A program made the position numbers and the translations under genes. DNA of 30,816 nt from CAYOKT01 sp964404605. Its GTDB lineage: Bacteria > Electryoneota > Electryoneia > Electryoneales > Electryoneaceae. This document shows positions 22,422-30,816 of this stretch, piece by piece. The number at the start of each line of letters is the position of its first letter. Positions within the stretch are counted from its first letter, which is position 1. The DNA lies in contig CAYOKT010000031.1 of assembly GCA_964404605.1 (NCBI GenBank), forward strand, positions 1 through 30,816, read 5' to 3'. The notes under the pieces are model-generated. The model had not been told where the DNA came from. It made no database searches and saw only the letters and a program-made list of their open reading frames with translations.

Positions 22422-25400
22422 ATGAACGCACGGGTGAACAGAGCCAGGCTTTCACGGCGCGCCTTCCCTCGCATCATCCTCGCGGCCATGGGGCTTCTTC
22501 TCTTCTCCCTGTCCGCCCGGGCCATGGACTACCCGTTTCACCAATTCTCCCGCCAGTACACCGAGCTGGACGGCCTCCCCAATTCGAAGGTCTACTCGAT
22601 CGCCCAGGACAGTCACGGCGTACTCTGGTTCGCCACCCGCGGCGCCATCGCCAGCTATGACGGCGAAGCGTGGACCCGTTTCTCCTACCCGGATCGCCTG
22701 CCCCGGACCGAATACCGGATGCTCCAGGCCGACTCGAGCGGCGGCATCTGGGCGGCGACACGGTTCGGTGGAATCGGCCGCTACACGGACGCGGGTTGGA
22801 CCTCTGTCACCGACGGCCCGCCTCTGAAAGGACGGTATAACATCGCCACCAGCTTCCTCGTCCCGGTTCGCGGCGAAGGCGACCCGCTCCTGCTGGGCAC
22901 GTCCCTCGACGGCCTGTGGGCCTACCGCGGCGGCGAGTGGAAGCGAATCACCACCGGCGACGGGGAAGAAATATCAAGCGTCTCCGGCATGGCCCGGTGG
23001 AGGGGCGGGGTTCTCCTCGCCACGGGGCGCGGGCTCTGGTGGCTGGACCCGGATTCGATGCGCCTCGTCCGCCCGGAACTGGAGGCGCCGGACGGGGAGA
23101 TCGCCGGCATCGCGGTGGAGAGTCTCGGCGCCGATTCCTCCCGGATCTGGCTCGCCGGCAGGGACTGGGCGGGGAAAATCGAGGGGGGGAGCTACCGGCG
23201 GATCGCCCGGTTCAAACCCCTTACCGGCGCCTCGCAATTCCCTCATCTCACCCTGTTGCCCGACCGCCACGGAAACCTCTTCCTCGGCAATCCCGTCACC
23301 CTGTTTCACCTCCACGCCGATGGATATTTCCATCCCTTCGGAAGCGCGAACGGGTTGGCCGCCAACGGAGCGTACAGCATGCTCCTCGACCGGGAGGTGA
23401 ACTTCTGGTTCTGCAGTGACCGCGGAGCGACGAAGATTCCCAGCTTCCGCTTCCAGAACCTGGGCATCGAAGAAGGGTTGCTGCAGGACGAAGTCACGGC
23501 GATCTGCGAGGTCGAACCCGACCGCCTGCTCTTCGGGCACAACACCGGCTTGACGGTCGTCGCGGGCACTCGTAAACGAACCATCCGGTTTTCCTCGGGC
23601 AAAGGCGTGGACGAATCGCGCACGCGGGTGATGGACATCGAGGCCGGACGGGGGGGCTCCGCCTGGATCGCCGCTCATTTCAAGGGGCTCGCCCGTCTCG
23701 ACCGGGATGGCGGACTGAGCTGGATTCCCTTCGCCGACGGCGCCACCCGCGATGTCCTCTGCCTCGAAACAGACCCCTCCGGCAGGCTGCTGGTCGGCAC
23801 CGGGGATGGTTTCTTCCGCCTGAGGAACGGCGTGCTGGTCCGCGACACGAATCTCCCGGTCTGCTACGTCCGCAACATGCTCTTCACCGCGGACGGCGCC
23901 CTCTACTTCGCCTGGGGCAGGGACGGCGCCGGGAAATGGGCGGAGGGGCGCCTGACCCGGTTCTACGCCCGGGATCACAAGGAAGGCTATATCTACACGT
24001 TCCTGGAGAACGGCGGGGACCCGCCCCTCGCCGGAACAATCGCTGGACTCATGACCCTGGCGGGCGACAGCCTGCGAACATCCCCCCTGGGCGGCGAACC
24101 AATCGACCGCCCGGTCTACCTGCTGGTGCGGGACGCAAAGGAGCGGTTGTGGATCGGCACGGACAACGGCGTCTACCGCTGGGACGGGGAGACCCTGCGA
24201 CACTTCACCCAGCTCAGCGGCCTCGCCGGCATGGAGACGAACCGCGCCGCCGGCCTGCTCGACAGCCGGGGCAGGCTGTGGATCGGGACCAGTTCCGGGG
24301 TCTCCCGCTATGCGGAGAAGTACGACGACAAGGAGCGGATGGCCGCGCCCCCGCATGTGGACATCCTCGCCGTGCACGCCGCTGGCAAAACCTTTCCGCC
24401 GGACAAGCCCGTATCCTTCCAGGCGGGAACCATGCTCAACATCCAGTACCGTTGCGCCTCCTTCCTGGAAGAGGGGCAGGTCCAATACCTCTGCCGGTTG
24501 GAAAACGAGCGCAAGAAGACGTCGAGCGAATTCATCACAGACAGTCGCCAGGCACATTATGCCAACCTGCCGCCCGGGCGTTACCGCTTCACCGTCCAGG
24601 CCACTGACGGGCTCGGGCACCGGAGTGAACCTGTCTCCACGGCGTTCATGACAATCCGCGGACCCTTCTATACCCGGGCCTGGTTCATCCTGCTGGCTTT
24701 TACCCTGCTCGGTGGGAGCGCGTTCCTCTTGGCCCGCTATTTCGCGATGCGGCGCATTTCGGAGGTCATGCGACGTGAAATCGAACGGAAAACCGCCCAG
24801 CTCACCGCCACGGAAGCCAAGTACAGCAACCTGGTCCGGGGCGCCGTTTTCGGCATCTTCCGCGTGGACATGGATGGTGGCTTCCTCGATGTGAACCCCG
24901 CCCTCGTGACGATGCTCGGTTTCGATTCGGCGGACGACTTGATGCGACGGAACCTGTTCACGGACATTTTCGCGGACCCGGCGGAGGGAGAGAAGGTCCG
25001 CGGGGAGTTGACGTCCGCGGAGCTGCTGCAGGGCCGGGAAGCCGTGTGGCGCAAGCGGAACGGGGAGCTGGTCCAGGTCCGTCTCAGCGGCCGCATTTCC
25101 CGGGACCGGGCCAACGGCGAACCCACCTGCGAAATCATCGTGGACGACATCACCGAGGCGAAACGGCTGACCGAAGCCGTGCTCGAAGCGCAGAAGCTGG
25201 AGAGCCTGGGCCTGTTGGCGGGCGGCATCGCCCACGACTTCAACAACGCCCTCGGGGCGATCGTGGGAAACGTCGACCTGGCGAAGATGGACATCCCCGA
25301 AACCCACCCGGCTTACCGCAACCTGAAAAACATCCAACAGGTGGCGTTGCGGGCGGCGGAGCGCACCCAGCAACTGCTCGCCTACTCCGGCCAGGGAACC

Positions 25401-25943
25401 TACATCGTCGAGGCGATCCACCTCTCCCGCCTGATCCAGCAGATGGAAGACCTGATCCGGATCTCCGTCCCCGAACCCATCCGCCTGGAGACACACCTCG
25501 AGGAGGATCTGCCGACCTTCGAGGCGGATCGTTCCCAGATGCAGCAGGTGGTGTTGAACCTGCTCCGCAACGCCGTGGAGGCCATCGGCGGGAACAGCGG
25601 GGAGATCCATCTCCGGACCGGCAGGACCACGGCGGATCCCGACCATCTGCAGGATGCGGTCCCCGCGGAGACGAACCCCGGCGAGTTCGTGTATCTCGAG
25701 GTCGAGGACAGCGGCTGCGGGATGGACGAGGAATCGCGCGGGAAGATGTTCGACCCCTTTTTCACCACCAAGTTCCCCGGCCGCGGGCTGGGGTTGTCCG
25801 CGGTGCTCGGCATCATGCGAAGCCTCGAGGGGGCGATCCAGGTCAGCACGCACCCGGGAAAAGGGACCACGGTCCGCCTGCTCTTCCGGGTGGGGGAAAA
25901 CCCGGCCCCTCCGGGCGGCGAACCGGGACAGACCCCGTCGTAA
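22422..25943 (+). CDS. Beta-propeller (Reg_prop) sensor histidine kinase
   Basis: The 1173-residue protein has a signal sequence ending near LSARA. A two-component-regulator propeller region follows (about 40-640, blades such as 'DSHGVLWFATRGAIASYDG' and 'LWIGTDNGVYRWDGE'), then a Y_Y_Y domain (about 660-745, 'LPPGRYRFTVQATDG') and one transmembrane helix (about 750-775). A PAS domain (about 800-920) precedes HisKA with phospho-acceptor His938 in 'GGIAHDFNNAL'. HATPase follows, with 'NLLRNAVEAI', 'EDSGCGMDEE' and 'FFTTKFPGRGLGLSAVLGI'. It ends right after the ATPase: no receiver or DNA-binding domain is fused, unlike hybrid systems of Bacteroidetes. Ligand unknown; the propeller faces the periplasm. 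No response regulator is encoded in this window, so it is an orphan here. Confidence 0.94.
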   Translation: MNARVNRARLSRRAFPRIILAAMGLLLFSLSARAMDYPFHQFSRQYTELDGLPNSKVYSIAQDSHGVLWFATRGAIASYDGEAWTRFSYPDRLPRTEYRMLQADSSGGIWAATRFGGIGRYTDAGWTSVTDGPPLKGRYNIATSFLVPVRGEGDPLLLGTSLDGLWAYRGGEWKRITTGDGEEISSVSGMARWRGGVLLATGRGLWWLDPDSMRLVRPELEAPDGEIAGIAVESLGADSSRIWLAGRDWAGKIEGGSYRRIARFKPLTGASQFPHLTLLPDRHGNLFLGNPVTLFHLHADGYFHPFGSANGLAANGAYSMLLDREVNFWFCSDRGATKIPSFRFQNLGIEEGLLQDEVTAICEVEPDRLLFGHNTGLTVVAGTRKRTIRFSSGKGVDESRTRVMDIEAGRGGSAWIAAHFKGLARLDRDGGLSWIPFADGATRDVLCLETDPSGRLLVGTGDGFFRLRNGVLVRDTNLPVCYVRNMLFTADGALYFAWGRDGAGKWAEGRLTRFYARDHKEGYIYTFLENGGDPPLAGTIAGLMTLAGDSLRTSPLGGEPIDRPVYLLVRDAKERLWIGTDNGVYRWDGETLRHFTQLSGLAGMETNRAAGLLDSRGRLWIGTSSGVSRYAEKYDDKERMAAPPHVDILAVHAAGKTFPPDKPVSFQAGTMLNIQYRCASFLEEGQVQYLCRLENERKKTSSEFITDSRQAHYANLPPGRYRFTVQATDGLGHRSEPVSTAFMTIRGPFYTRAWFILLAFTLLGGSAFLLARYFAMRRISEVMRREIERKTAQLTATEAKYSNLVRGAVFGIFRVDMDGGFLDVNPALVTMLGFDSADDLMRRNLFTDIFADPAEGEKVRGELTSAELLQGREAVWRKRNGELVQVRLSGRISRDRANGEPTCEIIVDDITEAKRLTEAVLEAQKLESLGLLAGGIAHDFNNALGAIVGNVDLAKMDIPETHPAYRNLKNIQQVALRAAERTQQLLAYSGQGTYIVEAIHLSRLIQQMEDLIRISVPEPIRLETHLEEDLPTFEADRSQMQQVVLNLLRNAVEAIGGNSGEIHLRTGRTTADPDHLQDAVPAETNPGEFVYLEVEDSGCGMDEESRGKMFDPFFTTKFPGRGLGLSAVLGIMRSLEGAIQVSTHPGKGTTVRLLFRVGENPAPPGGEPGQTPS

Positions 25944-25991
25944 CGGAAGTTCCAGGTGGCGCGCCGACGCCCGCGCCCCGCCGGGAGCGCC

Positions 25992-27182
25992 TCAGACCTC
26001 CACCCGGATGAGATCCTCCTGGTCCGTGCCCTCCGCCACGACCACCGCGCCCAGCGGGTCGATGAGGACATTGAACTCGGAGCGGATGCCGAACTCCGGC
26101 AGGTACACCCCGGGCTCGATGGAGAACAGGGTGCGCGGGATCAGGCAGCGCAGCTCGCGGGTCTCGAGGTTGTCCATGTTCGCCCCGCTGCCATGTCCCT
26201 CGGTGGTGATGCTGTGCCCGGTGCGATGGGTGAAATACTCGCCATAACCCGCCTCTTCGATGCGAAGGCGGCAGGCCTCGTCCACCTCCCAGCCGTGCAC
26301 CGGCTCGCCGTGGGCGTAGCGGTCCTGCACCAGCTTCCAGCCCGCCCGCCTCGCATCACGCACCAGCTCCCACACCTCCTGCACGCGGGGGGGGACCGGG
26401 CCGGCGCCGATCACGCCCATCCAGGTCTGGTCGGCGTACACCGCCACCTCCTCGTGCAGCTTGGCCCACAGGTCGATCAGCAGAACCTGCCCGGGAACGA
26501 TGAGCGAGTCCTCGCCCGGCTTCGGGTTGTAGTGCGGATTGCTGGCGTTGGCATCGGCGGCGACGATCGGCGGATGGTCCGTCGTCAGGTCCAACTCGTC
26601 GAAGCGGCGCATGATGAAGGCCTGCACATCCGTCTCCCGGACCCTCTTTCCCGCGCGGAGCTTGCGCCCGACCTCCTCGAAAGCCTCCGCCGCGATGGTG
26701 CGGCACCTCTCCGCCGCGATGAAATGGGTGCTGATCTGCGCGTCGGTCAGCGTCGCCTCGAAATACTGGATCAGGTCGGCGCTGGAGACCACCTCCACCC
26801 CGCATCCGCGCACCAGCTCCACCATCCCCGCATCCACCCAGGACACCGTGGGAATGGCGCCCTGGGGGCTGTATTCCATGGCGATGCGCCGGGCGTCCCG
26901 GAGAATCTCCTCCAGCGCTTCGCGAAGGCTGATGTAACTCAGGTACCGCCGCTCCTCGCCCGGCAGGTGAGCCAGGGTGAACGGCTCGATTCGATGGAGC
27001 AGTTTCAACGGCGCGCCCTCGGCGGGAATCCAGTAGAAGCAGCGGCGCGTCCGCACCTGCCCCTCCGGCAGGGAGAGCACCGCCACCGCCACCGGGTTCA
27101 CATCCCGCCAGACATAGAGCAGCCAGCCATCCAGCTCCAGTTCCTTCAACTTGGCCTGCACATCCTGCAACGGCGCTTTCAT
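25992..27182 (-). CDS. M24-family (Xaa-Pro aminopeptidase-like) metallopeptidase
   Basis: The 396-residue protein has the creatinase-like N-terminal domain and a pita-bread M24 domain. The five metal ligands appear intact: Asp237 in LLIDLWA, Asp251 in YADQTW, His in RTGHSITTEGHG, Glu in FSIEPGVY, and Glu in RSEFNVLI. It probably removes N-terminal residues preceding proline from peptides in the cytoplasm; there is no signal peptide. I start at ATG 27182 (GGGGAG 5 nt upstream), which gives MKAPLQDVQAKLKELELDGW, the usual family start. The open frame back to 27317 is low-complexity Gly/Arg and rejected. It converges with the kinase gene, stops 48 nt apart. Confidence 0.92.
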   Translation of the reverse strand: MKAPLQDVQAKLKELELDGWLLYVWRDVNPVAVAVLSLPEGQVRTRRCFYWIPAEGAPLKLLHRIEPFTLAHLPGEERRYLSYISLREALEEILRDARRIAMEYSPQGAIPTVSWVDAGMVELVRGCGVEVVSSADLIQYFEATLTDAQISTHFIAAERCRTIAAEAFEEVGRKLRAGKRVRETDVQAFIMRRFDELDLTTDHPPIVAADANASNPHYNPKPGEDSLIVPGQVLLIDLWAKLHEEVAVYADQTWMGVIGAGPVPPRVQEVWELVRDARRAGWKLVQDRYAHGEPVHGWEVDEACRLRIEEAGYGEYFTHRTGHSITTEGHGSGANMDNLETRELRCLIPRTLFSIEPGVYLPEFGIRSEFNVLIDPLGAVVVAEGTDQEDLIRVEV

Positions 27183-27338
27183 CGGTACTCCCCGTGTCTT
27201 GCCCACCCTCACCACCTTCACCTTCCCCCCGCGGGCGCCGCGGCCGCCGGACCCGCCCGCCGGAGGACCCGCCCGCCCCGCGAAAACCGGGACAGGCGCA
27301 CAGGTGAAACGGTCCACCAGGGGAAGATGCTCCCACCC

Positions 27339-28466
27339 TCACCTGCGCCGCAAGCGGCTGACCAGTTCCACATGCGGCGTCTGCGGAAACATGTCGAACC
27401 CGGAGATCTCCTCGAGCTGGTAGGCTTCCAGCCCCGCGAGATCGACGGCGAACGTCTTCGGATTGCAGGAGATGTAAACGAGATTCGGCGCGCCGAGACG
27501 GTTCAGCTTGCGCACCAGCTTCGGGGCGAGGCCGCTTCTCGGCGGGTCCACCACCACCGTGTCCGGCGGCGGCCCTTCACGGAAGGCGAGAAAGTGGTTG
27601 GCGTCCTCGAGGATATACTCCGCCCCCTCGATTCCGTTGGACGCCGCATTCACCCGCGCCCGCTCGATGCTCTCCGGCACGTTGTCCACGCCGAGCAGCC
27701 GGGTGAGATTGTCGGACGCGGCGATGCCGACCACGCCCACCCCGCAGAACAGGTCGAGGACATCCCCCCGCAAGTGGCGCGCGACCTCGGTGAACAGCGT
27801 GTCGGCGAGCAGCAGGTTGTTCTGAAAGAAGGTGTTCGGACCGATGGTGAACCTGCGCCCGCGGATGGTCTGCCGGATCACGGGCGCGCCCCAGGTCCGG
27901 CGGACCTCGCCGCGGGAGTCGTTCCCGTGCCGCCCCTGCACCGCCCAGACGACGCTCTCCGCCCGTCCGAGAAGGCGCTCCGCCAGCGGCAGGACCTTCG
28001 TCTCCCCCGATGCGGTGACCAGCACCACCATCAACTCACCGGACGAGGGGGCGTAGCGGGTGGTCAGGTAGCGCAGGTCCCCCCGGTTCGTGACGAAATT
28101 GTAACCCCGGATGCCGAGCTCGGAGACCCACTCCCGCACCTCGGCCAGCAGGCCGCTGACACGGGGCGGAACAATGTGGCACTCCCGCAGGTCGACCACG
28201 GTGCGGTAGTCCCCCCGCTTCCGCAGGCCGACCTTGCCGAACGCGACGATGTAATCCATCCGGTGCCGGTAGCCGTAGGGCTCCGGGCTGGGAACGACAT
28301 GCACCTCCCGGCCGAGCAGGGCCCCGAGCGCGGCCTCCTTCGCCGCCACCTGCGCGGCGTAGGGAACATCCTGCAGCGCGCACCCGCCGCACTCCCCGAA
28401 ATGCGGGCAGCGGGGCGTCTCTCCCCGCGGGAGGTCTTCCGGCAGATTTACGGCCATTTCAGCCAT
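27339..28466 (-). CDS. 23S rRNA m5U methyltransferase family protein (RlmC/RlmD/TrmA type)
   Basis: The 375-residue protein has an iron-sulfur site C20-x5-C26-x2-C29 ('CPHFGECGGC') plus Cys96 in 'LRECHIVPP', as in RlmC and RlmD. SAM motifs are 'VLDLFCGVGVVGIAAS' and 'VVVDPPRSGL', with catalytic Cys334 in 'YISCNPKTF'. It lacks an N-terminal TRAM domain, and its length equals that of E. coli RlmC rather than RlmD. Family members methylate C5 of a specific uridine in 23S rRNA or tRNA; the target cannot be assigned. The ATG at 28466 is the first of two close starts (28457 also in frame). Confidence 0.92.
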   Translation of the reverse strand: MAEMAVNLPEDLPRGETPRCPHFGECGGCALQDVPYAAQVAAKEAALGALLGREVHVVPSPEPYGYRHRMDYIVAFGKVGLRKRGDYRTVVDLRECHIVPPRVSGLLAEVREWVSELGIRGYNFVTNRGDLRYLTTRYAPSSGELMVVLVTASGETKVLPLAERLLGRAESVVWAVQGRHGNDSRGEVRRTWGAPVIRQTIRGRRFTIGPNTFFQNNLLLADTLFTEVARHLRGDVLDLFCGVGVVGIAASDNLTRLLGVDNVPESIERARVNAASNGIEGAEYILEDANHFLAFREGPPPDTVVVDPPRSGLAPKLVRKLNRLGAPNLVYISCNPKTFAVDLAGLEAYQLEEISGFDMFPQTPHVELVSRLRRR

Positions 28467-28785
28467 TCCATCCCATCACCACCGAAAGATACACTCGCCC
28501 GGCGCCGGGAGTGGTTCCCGGAAAACGGCTCGCCCGGCCGCTCCGGCGGCGCGGCGTCCGTTCCGGACCGACAAGTGCCGTAACCGGCGGAATAGGCCGG
28601 ACTATCGAGTACCGGTCTTGTTCCCCGCCGGAAAAAAACTCCGAAATCTTCGGTGAAACAGGGTTCCACATCCCCGTATGATAAGAGATCATGTCACCCG
28701 GCGGATCGTCATTCCACCGTGATGAAAAAAAACACCGACCCCCGGAAACCTCAATGAATAACTGGAGATTAGACTCCCCTAATTG
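28467..28785. other. Intergenic region upstream of the cytochrome promoter
   Basis: Divergent spacer between the rRNA methyltransferase-family gene and the cytochrome gene. It becomes steadily AT-richer toward 28780. I see no gene, RNA or repeat from the families above in it. Confidence 0.5.
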
Positions 28786-28815
28786 TTGACCTGCGGGTGC
28801 TCTAGTCCGTATATT
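28786..28815 (+). promoter_or_regulatory. Sigma-70 promoter of the octahaem cytochrome gene
   Basis: TTGACC (28786-28791), 18-nt spacer, TATATT (28810-28815). The predicted start leaves a leader of about 65 nt with AGGGAGG 7 nt before the ATG at 28887. Strong hexamers suggest high expression. Confidence 0.65.
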
Positions 28816-28886
28816 GCCATGCGAATTCTGTCACAAAGTCTTGGATTGTATTTATAGCCATTTACCACTTATAGGGAGGCCTGCAC

Positions 28887-30293
28887 ATGAAAAGATGGAT
28901 CTTGTTGTGTCTCTTCGTATTCCTCGCAGGGACAGCTTTCGCGCAGGATTATGTTGGCGACACCACTTGCGGAACGTGCCACGCCAACTTCCCGGAGACC
29001 GGGTTCTTCGACAACTACATGAACTCCGGCCATCCCTGGAAATTGACTTACATCGGAGGTGATACCCCCGCCTCCGACCTCTACCCGTGGACACCCCTGC
29101 CGCCCCTGCCGGACACGGGCGGCGTGCCCCTGCAGTGGGACGACGTCGAGTACATCATCGGGAACTATTTCTGGAAGGCGCGCTTTGTCGGTGTAGAAGG
29201 GTACATCGTCACCGGCGGCGAGGACGATTCGACGCAGTTCAACCTCGCCACGCAGGGATGGGTCCCTTATCACCCCGGTGAAGTCCGCCAGTACGACTGC
29301 GGGCGCTGCCACACCACCGGGTATGACGCCGATGCGACCAACGACCTGCCCGGGATCGCCGGCGACTGGGCGCAGCCGGGCGTGCGTTGCGAGGCGTGCC
29401 ACGGCCCCGGCAGCGAGCACGCCGCGGATCCAAGCAATGTCTCGACCCCCGGCGGGATCGACTGCATCGGCTGCCACTACCGTGACAGCGAGTACCGGAT
29501 GCCGTGGAGCGGCGGCTTCATGCGCCACCACCAGCAGGGCGAGGAGTTCGTTCACTCGCCCCACGGCGATGTGTTGAGCTGCACCACCTGCCACAACCCC
29601 CACCGTTCGACGGTGTACAACGACGGCGGACTGGTGGACGGGTTCAGTTGCTCGAACTGCCACCCGGGCAGCGAGAGCAACGGCTACTATGTCATCCAGG
29701 ACATGGAGGACCTGAACTGCGTCGATTGCCACATGCCGGATATCGGCAAATCGGCGGTCGCCAGCGGTCCGCACAGCGGTGATGTGGCCGGCCACCTCTT
29801 CGAGCCGATGACCGATCCGGTCCTCGCGGAGGATAATGTCACCGACATCGGCGGCACGCTCTACTGGAACCAGGACGACGACGGCCGGGCCTACATCACG
29901 CTCGACTACGCCTGCCTCGGCTGCCACACGGAAGATGACGAGGATATCGACTGGGCGGCGACGAACGCAACGGATATTCACACCGCCCGCGCGGCCGTGG
30001 GTGACGCGGCGAGCACGCCGGCCCTGCCCGGCGGCTTCGAGATCAGCGCGGTCTATCCGAACCCGTTCAACTCGAGCACCACGATCACCTTCCGTCTCGA
30101 CAAGCCGTATATCGCGAAGGTTGCGGTGTTCGACGCCCTCGGCCGCCAGGTGGCGACCCTGCGGAACGGTCCGGCGCAGCCCGGTGAGCACAAGATCAGC
30201 TTCGACGGTGCGGACCTCTCCTCGGGGATCTACTTCGTGCGCCTGACCACCGGCGCCGGCAGCACGATGGCGAAGATGATCCTCCTGAAGTAA
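28887..30293 (+). CDS. Secreted octahaem cytochrome c with type IX-style sorting domain
   Basis: The 468-residue protein has a signal peptide (ILLCLFVFLAGTAFA). Eight CxxCH haem c motifs begin at C28, C138, C168, C193, C232, C255, C278 and C343. Around them are 'SGHPWKL', 'WKARFVGVEGYIVTG', 'YDCGRCHTTGYD' and 'CEACHGPGSEHA', the pattern of cytochrome c554-like multihaem proteins. The last ~85 residues are a C-terminal sorting domain ('VYPNPFNSSTTITFRL', 'VAVFDALGRQVATLRN', 'GIYFVRLTTG'), which predicts transport across the outer membrane to the cell surface. A role in electron transfer to or from extracellular or outer-membrane partners is inferred; enzymatic activity (nitrite, hydroxylamine, tetrathionate) cannot be excluded. 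Its G+C is slightly lower than its neighbours near the 5' end. Confidence 0.93.
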   Translation: MKRWILLCLFVFLAGTAFAQDYVGDTTCGTCHANFPETGFFDNYMNSGHPWKLTYIGGDTPASDLYPWTPLPPLPDTGGVPLQWDDVEYIIGNYFWKARFVGVEGYIVTGGEDDSTQFNLATQGWVPYHPGEVRQYDCGRCHTTGYDADATNDLPGIAGDWAQPGVRCEACHGPGSEHAADPSNVSTPGGIDCIGCHYRDSEYRMPWSGGFMRHHQQGEEFVHSPHGDVLSCTTCHNPHRSTVYNDGGLVDGFSCSNCHPGSESNGYYVIQDMEDLNCVDCHMPDIGKSAVASGPHSGDVAGHLFEPMTDPVLAEDNVTDIGGTLYWNQDDDGRAYITLDYACLGCHTEDDEDIDWAATNATDIHTARAAVGDAASTPALPGGFEISAVYPNPFNSSTTITFRLDKPYIAKVAVFDALGRQVATLRNGPAQPGEHKISFDGADLSSGIYFVRLTTGAGSTMAKMILLK

Positions 30294-30326
30294 ACGCAAT
30301 ACTCTCTCTTCCTCATCTGCTATCAC

Positions 30327-30368
30327 ACGACGAGCGGCGTCGGCCATCCGGCCGGCGCCGTTCGTCGT
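30327..30368 (+). terminator. 19-bp hairpin after the cytochrome gene
   Basis: ACGACGAGCGGCGTCGGCC pairs with GGCCGGCGCCGTTCGTCGT around a 4-nt ATCC loop; the two non-Watson-Crick positions are G-U pairs in RNA. It lies 33 nt after the stop and has no T run. Probable terminator or mRNA-stabilising structure. Confidence 0.6.
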
Positions 30369-30399
30369 TGCGTGCGGTAGCCCGGCGACGTGCCGCCGG

Positions 30400-30752
30400 C
30401 CACTCGTGACGGCGCAGCGGAGCGAAGCCGCAAGGAACAGAAAAGCCCGGGGTCAGCCCTGGCTTCGCCAAAGGCTACCCGCCTTCGCCTTCAGCTACCC
30501 GTCTACGCCAAGGCTGCGCCGAGGCAGGCGGCGTGGTAAGCGCCGCAGCAGGCGGCCCCGGGCTATCTCATCCGAAAACAATAACGTAGGGGCACGGCGC
30601 GCCGTGCCCCTGCAGACTCCGCCAAGTGCAAAGAAGTGTCACTCTGACCCGTCCCGATTCTTCGGGACGAGGGAAGAGTCTCGAAACGATGCGCTTCCGG
30701 TGGATGGGAAACAGTTCGTTTCGAGATCCTTCACTGCGTTCAGGATGACAGC
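30400..30752. repeat. Complex of dispersed palindromic repeats near the right edge
   Basis: No gene is supported here. Several inverted repeats are stacked. AGCCCGGGG (about 30446-30454) and CCCCGGGCT (about 30556-30564) enclose a GC-rich stretch. GTCCCGA-ttct-TCGGGAC spans 30651-30668. TCTCGAAACGA (30679-30689) pairs with TCGTTTCGAGA (30716-30726), and the block ends in GATCCTTCACTGCGTTCAGG and ATGAC. The last phrase matches the left edge of the window. Confidence 0.7.
30588..30611. repeat. Dispersed palindrome, family A, copy 3
   Basis: A perfect 24-bp palindrome with arms AGGGGCACGGCG and CGCCGTGCCCCT, near-identical to 9071-9094 and related to 8724-8746. Confidence 0.8.
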
Positions 30753-30762
30753 GGGAAGCGTT

Positions 30763-30816
30763 CGTAGGATGTCCCTGTCGTAGGGTGGCCCTATCGTAGG
30801 ATGTCCCTGTCGTAGG
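30763..30816. repeat. 16-bp tandem repeat running off the right end
   Basis: Units CGTAGGATGTCCCTGT (30763-30778), CGTAGGGTGGCCCTAT (30779-30794), CGTAGGATGTCCCTGT (30795-30810) and CGTAGG (30811-30816, cut by the end). Units 1 and 3 are identical; unit 2 differs at three positions. The sequence stops inside the array. Confidence 0.85.

Noticed and set aside
27183..27317. 45-residue N-terminal extension of the M24 protein
   Set aside because: Low-complexity Gly/Arg/Pro sequence not seen in the family; ATG 27182 has a good Shine-Dalgarno.
1..30816. Shared phrases at both edges as evidence of a circular molecule
   Set aside because: The edges share short dispersed-repeat phrases, not a continuous terminal overlap, and the same families occur internally.

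Overview
The window is a high-G+C bacterial scaffold (about two thirds G+C by eye). It contains a 100-N scaffolding gap and ends in repeats, so it is most likely metagenome-derived. Two secreted proteins (5815-7611 and 28887-30293) end in the FlgD-like / type IX secretion C-terminal sorting domain, with a 'YPNPFN'-type entry and a 'DxLGRxVAxL' core. With the Reg_prop sensor kinase, this points to the FCB superphylum. A high-G+C candidate lineage (Eisenbacteria/Krumholzibacteriota-like) is my guess; the sequence alone does not fix the phylum.

Layout. 1-110: intergenic repeats. 175-7611 (minus): S9-family lipoprotein peptidase, a secreted HEAT-like protein interrupted by the gap, ssb, a VanZ-like membrane protein, and a secreted endonuclease/exonuclease/phosphatase-fold enzyme. 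7778-8695 (plus): exported protein with EDG repeats. 8696-9194: cluster of palindromic intergenic repeats. 9241-9314: tRNA-Arg(CCG) with a clear promoter and strong trailing hairpin. 9441-13716 (minus): radical SAM protein, short beta-carbonic-anhydrase-like protein and aldehyde dehydrogenase. An AT-richer 1.24-kb insert carrying a methyltransferase lies at the 3' end of the dehydrogenase gene, between two identical 90-bp copies of that 3' end.

13964-21990 (plus) is the most interesting region. A sigma-54 activator whose N-terminus looks like a catalytically dead arsenate-reductase (ArsC) domain, followed by a cysteine-rich PAS domain, is followed by a textbook -24/-12 promoter. That promoter heads a seven-gene operon: an 81-aa protein, a PsrA/PhsA-type molybdoenzyme, PsrB-like ferredoxin, PsrC/NrfD-like membrane subunit, two half-size YeeE/YedE sulfur transporters and a membrane-anchored rhodanese. 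I read it as a sigma-54-controlled respiratory sulfur (polysulfide/thiosulfate) reduction and sulfur-uptake unit with its own sulfur- or redox-sensing activator.

22422-30816: a large beta-propeller sensor histidine kinase without a nearby response regulator; an M24 aminopeptidase-family protein and an rRNA m5U methyltransferase-family protein (both minus); an octahaem cytochrome c with a sorting domain behind a good sigma-70 promoter; then repeats to the end. The sulfur reductase and octahaem cytochrome together suggest anaerobic respiration with soluble sulfur species and possibly extracellular acceptors.
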